Assembly: GCA_007118525.1 (NCBI GenBank)
Contig: SKRK01000053.1
Location: 1 to 5,760 of the forward strand
Direction of reading: 5' to 3'
Source: Balneolaceae bacterium
GTDB taxonomy: Bacteria > Bacteroidota > Rhodothermia > Balneolales > Balneolaceae
DNA: 5,760 bases
Positions 4,264-5,760 of this stretch are shown here, piece after piece. Made by a program: the position numbers and the translations under genes. Below the pieces are notes generated by a model, which did no database searches, had not been told where the DNA came from, and saw only the letters and a list, made by a program, of their open reading frames with translations. The first letter of the stretch is position 1. Each line of letters starts with the position of its first letter.

Positions 4264-5760
4264 CTATTTACCTTTCATTTCAACGCCTGTCTGATTCGTA
4301 CGTCCGATATAATGCTGCTGAATGTCAGCAAATCTCCCCAGTTTATCTTCTACCATCGAGTTAACAGAACCTTTCGGGTAGTTTCCTTTTTCATCACGCT
4401 CGCCCATCTCCAATCCGGTTAGAAGCTCCATGCCCTGGTCCACCGATTGAATTGCATAAATATGGAACTTCTCCTCACTTACGGCTTTAATCACTTCCTC
4501 TTTTAACATCAGGTTTTTCATGTTCGCTTCGGGAATCATAACGCCCTGTTCGCCGGGTAAACCGCGCTTTTCACAGATCTCAAAAAACCCTTCAATTTTT
4601 TCATTCACACCGCCAATGGGCTGTATCTCACCATGCTGATTTACAGAACCGGAAATGGCAATAGACTGCTTGACAGGTATGTCGCCAATTGCGGAGAGAA
4701 GCGCATACAGCTCAGTTGAGGATGCGCTGTCGCCTTCAACGCCTCCATACGACTGTTCGAATACGAGGCTAGCCGATAGTGAAAGAGGCTTCTCCATGGC
4801 ATATCGTGCACCGAGAAAAGCTGAAAGGATGAGTACACCCTTCGAGTGGATAGGACCACTCATCTCCACTTCACGTTCGATATTGATTACCTCACCTTTT
4901 CCAACCCTTACCCTTGCGGTTATCCGTGTTGGGTGAGAAAATATCGAGTTCCCCAGCGAAATCACTGAAAGGCCATTAACCTGGCCGGTTTTTGATCCTT
5001 CCGTATCAATAAATATAGATTTTCTGATAATCTGATCCTGATATTTATCCCTTATTCGCCCTGAGCGATAGCGGCTCTGCTCAATCGCTTTCTGTACTGC
5101 ATCAATGCCCGTTACTTCGGCATCTGTCTGGCGGCTCCAATAGTCGGCCTCCTGCAGCAGCTTCAATAAATCCTTTGTCTTAGTAGTGAGCTTCTCATTA
5201 TCACTTACCATCCGGGATGTGTGTTCAATCACTCTTACAACGGCACTCTTCTCCATTGGCAGCAATTTATTTTTATGAAGCAGGCTTGCAATCATGTAAG
5301 CATACATCTTTTGGGATTCCGGATTACGGTCCGTTTCATCATCAAAATCCACCTCAACCTTGAATAAGTTCTGGAAATCTTTATCATAAGCGCATAGCAA
5401 GTAATAAAGCAGGCGGCTGCCAATCAGGATTACTTTTACATTGAGGTCGATAGGTGCCGGCTCAAGCGAAACGGTTCTAAGAAGCCCGTACATCTCACCC
5501 GGGGCTTCAATCTTAAGTTTTCTGCTCAAAAGTGCTCTTTTCAAACCATCCCATGCAAAAGGCTGGGTTAGAAGACGCAGAGCATCAATAATAATAAAGC
5601 CGCCGTTGGCTTTAAGTAGTGAACCCGGCTTAAGATAGGTGAAATCAGTTGTAAGAGCACCCATCTCAGACACATGCTCTATTCTGCCGATCAGGTTGTT
5701 GTAAATCGGGTGATCTTCGTAAATCACAGGGGCACCATCACTTCCGCTATTATTTACCAT
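4264..5760 (-). CDS. Lon-related AAA+ ATP-dependent protease, C-terminal part
   Basis: 498 residues are visible. The gene runs off the right edge, and the Met at 5758-5760 is most likely internal, because relatives of about 800 residues have an N-terminal region with Walker A before this point. The visible AAA part contains GAPVIYEDHP (9-18), IGRIEH (24-29), the Walker-B-like strand ANGGFIIIDA (51-60), LLTQPFAWDGLKRAL (63-77) and VSLEPAPIDLNVKVILIG (97-114), typical of the Lon-related AAA_32 family rather than classical LonA. A helical lid follows (150-240). The Lon protease domain starts near 255 and carries the Ser-Lys dyad, Ser345 in EGDSAS and Lys388 in GGVNEKIEG, 43 residues apart as in E. 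coli Lon (Ser679 and Lys722). Both catalytic residues are present, so it is expected to be active. It would degrade cytoplasmic proteins using ATP; substrates are unknown. The tail after 455 is hydrophilic and variable. The stress-protein gene follows 2 bp later. Confidence 0.93.
   Translation of the reverse strand: MVNNSGSDGAPVIYEDHPIYNNLIGRIEHVSEMGALTTDFTYLKPGSLLKANGGFIIIDALRLLTQPFAWDGLKRALLSRKLKIEAPGEMYGLLRTVSLEPAPIDLNVKVILIGSRLLYYLLCAYDKDFQNLFKVEVDFDDETDRNPESQKMYAYMIASLLHKNKLLPMEKSAVVRVIEHTSRMVSDNEKLTTKTKDLLKLLQEADYWSRQTDAEVTGIDAVQKAIEQSRYRSGRIRDKYQDQIIRKSIFIDTEGSKTGQVNGLSVISLGNSIFSHPTRITARVRVGKGEVINIEREVEMSGPIHSKGVLILSAFLGARYAMEKPLSLSASLVFEQSYGGVEGDSASSTELYALLSAIGDIPVKQSIAISGSVNQHGEIQPIGGVNEKIEGFFEICEKRGLPGEQGVMIPEANMKNLMLKEEVIKAVSEEKFHIYAIQSVDQGMELLTGLEMGERDEKGNYPKGSVNSMVEDKLGRFADIQQHYIGRTNQTGVEMKGK

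Noticed and set aside
5758..5760. ATG at the window edge as the true start of the Lon-related protease
   Set aside because: The protein begins in the middle of the AAA region, and relatives carry a longer N-terminal part, so the gene continues past the window.

Overview
The window looks like chromosomal DNA of a Gram-negative bacterium, probably of the Bacteroidota/Rhodothermota-Balneolia type. This is an inference from gene content (Lon-related protease next to a divergent universal stress protein), the lack of a clear Shine-Dalgarno before the citrate synthase gene, and moderate to low GC. It cannot be fixed from this piece alone. No transposase, integrase, phage or CRISPR sequence is visible.

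Layout. Bases 1-525 (+) encode a complete HemG-type flavodoxin-fold protoporphyrinogen oxidase. Bases 526-2214 hold no convincing protein gene and are the unusual part of the window. A unit of about 675 bp occurs twice in tandem (416-1089 and 1090-1771). Each copy carries, in order: the 3' end of the hemG gene (intact in copy A, a 40-codon remnant in copy B); a promoter-like TATAAT box inside an inverted repeat; a conserved multi-helix RNA domain I cannot assign; a TPP (thiamine pyrophosphate) riboswitch aptamer; and a Rho-independent terminator whose 5' arm can pair with the 3' strand of aptamer helix P1. Differences between the copies fall largely at positions that keep the proposed helices paired, which supports folded RNA.

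No thiamine gene follows either riboswitch. After the second terminator comes about 440 bp of AT-rich DNA, then citrate synthase (gltA, 2215-3498, +). The riboswitches may be free-standing, TPP-sensing non-coding RNAs, orphaned leaders whose target was lost, or a very long leader of gltA. The last option would link the cofactor of pyruvate and 2-oxoglutarate dehydrogenases to entry into the TCA cycle. The sequence cannot decide between these.

The right part is on the minus strand: a Lon-related AAA+ protease (4264-5760, its N-terminal part lying beyond the window) is followed after 2 bp by a universal stress-like protein (3509-4261), an apparent two-gene operon. It converges on gltA, and a perfect 11-bp inverted repeat spans both stop codons as a likely shared terminator.
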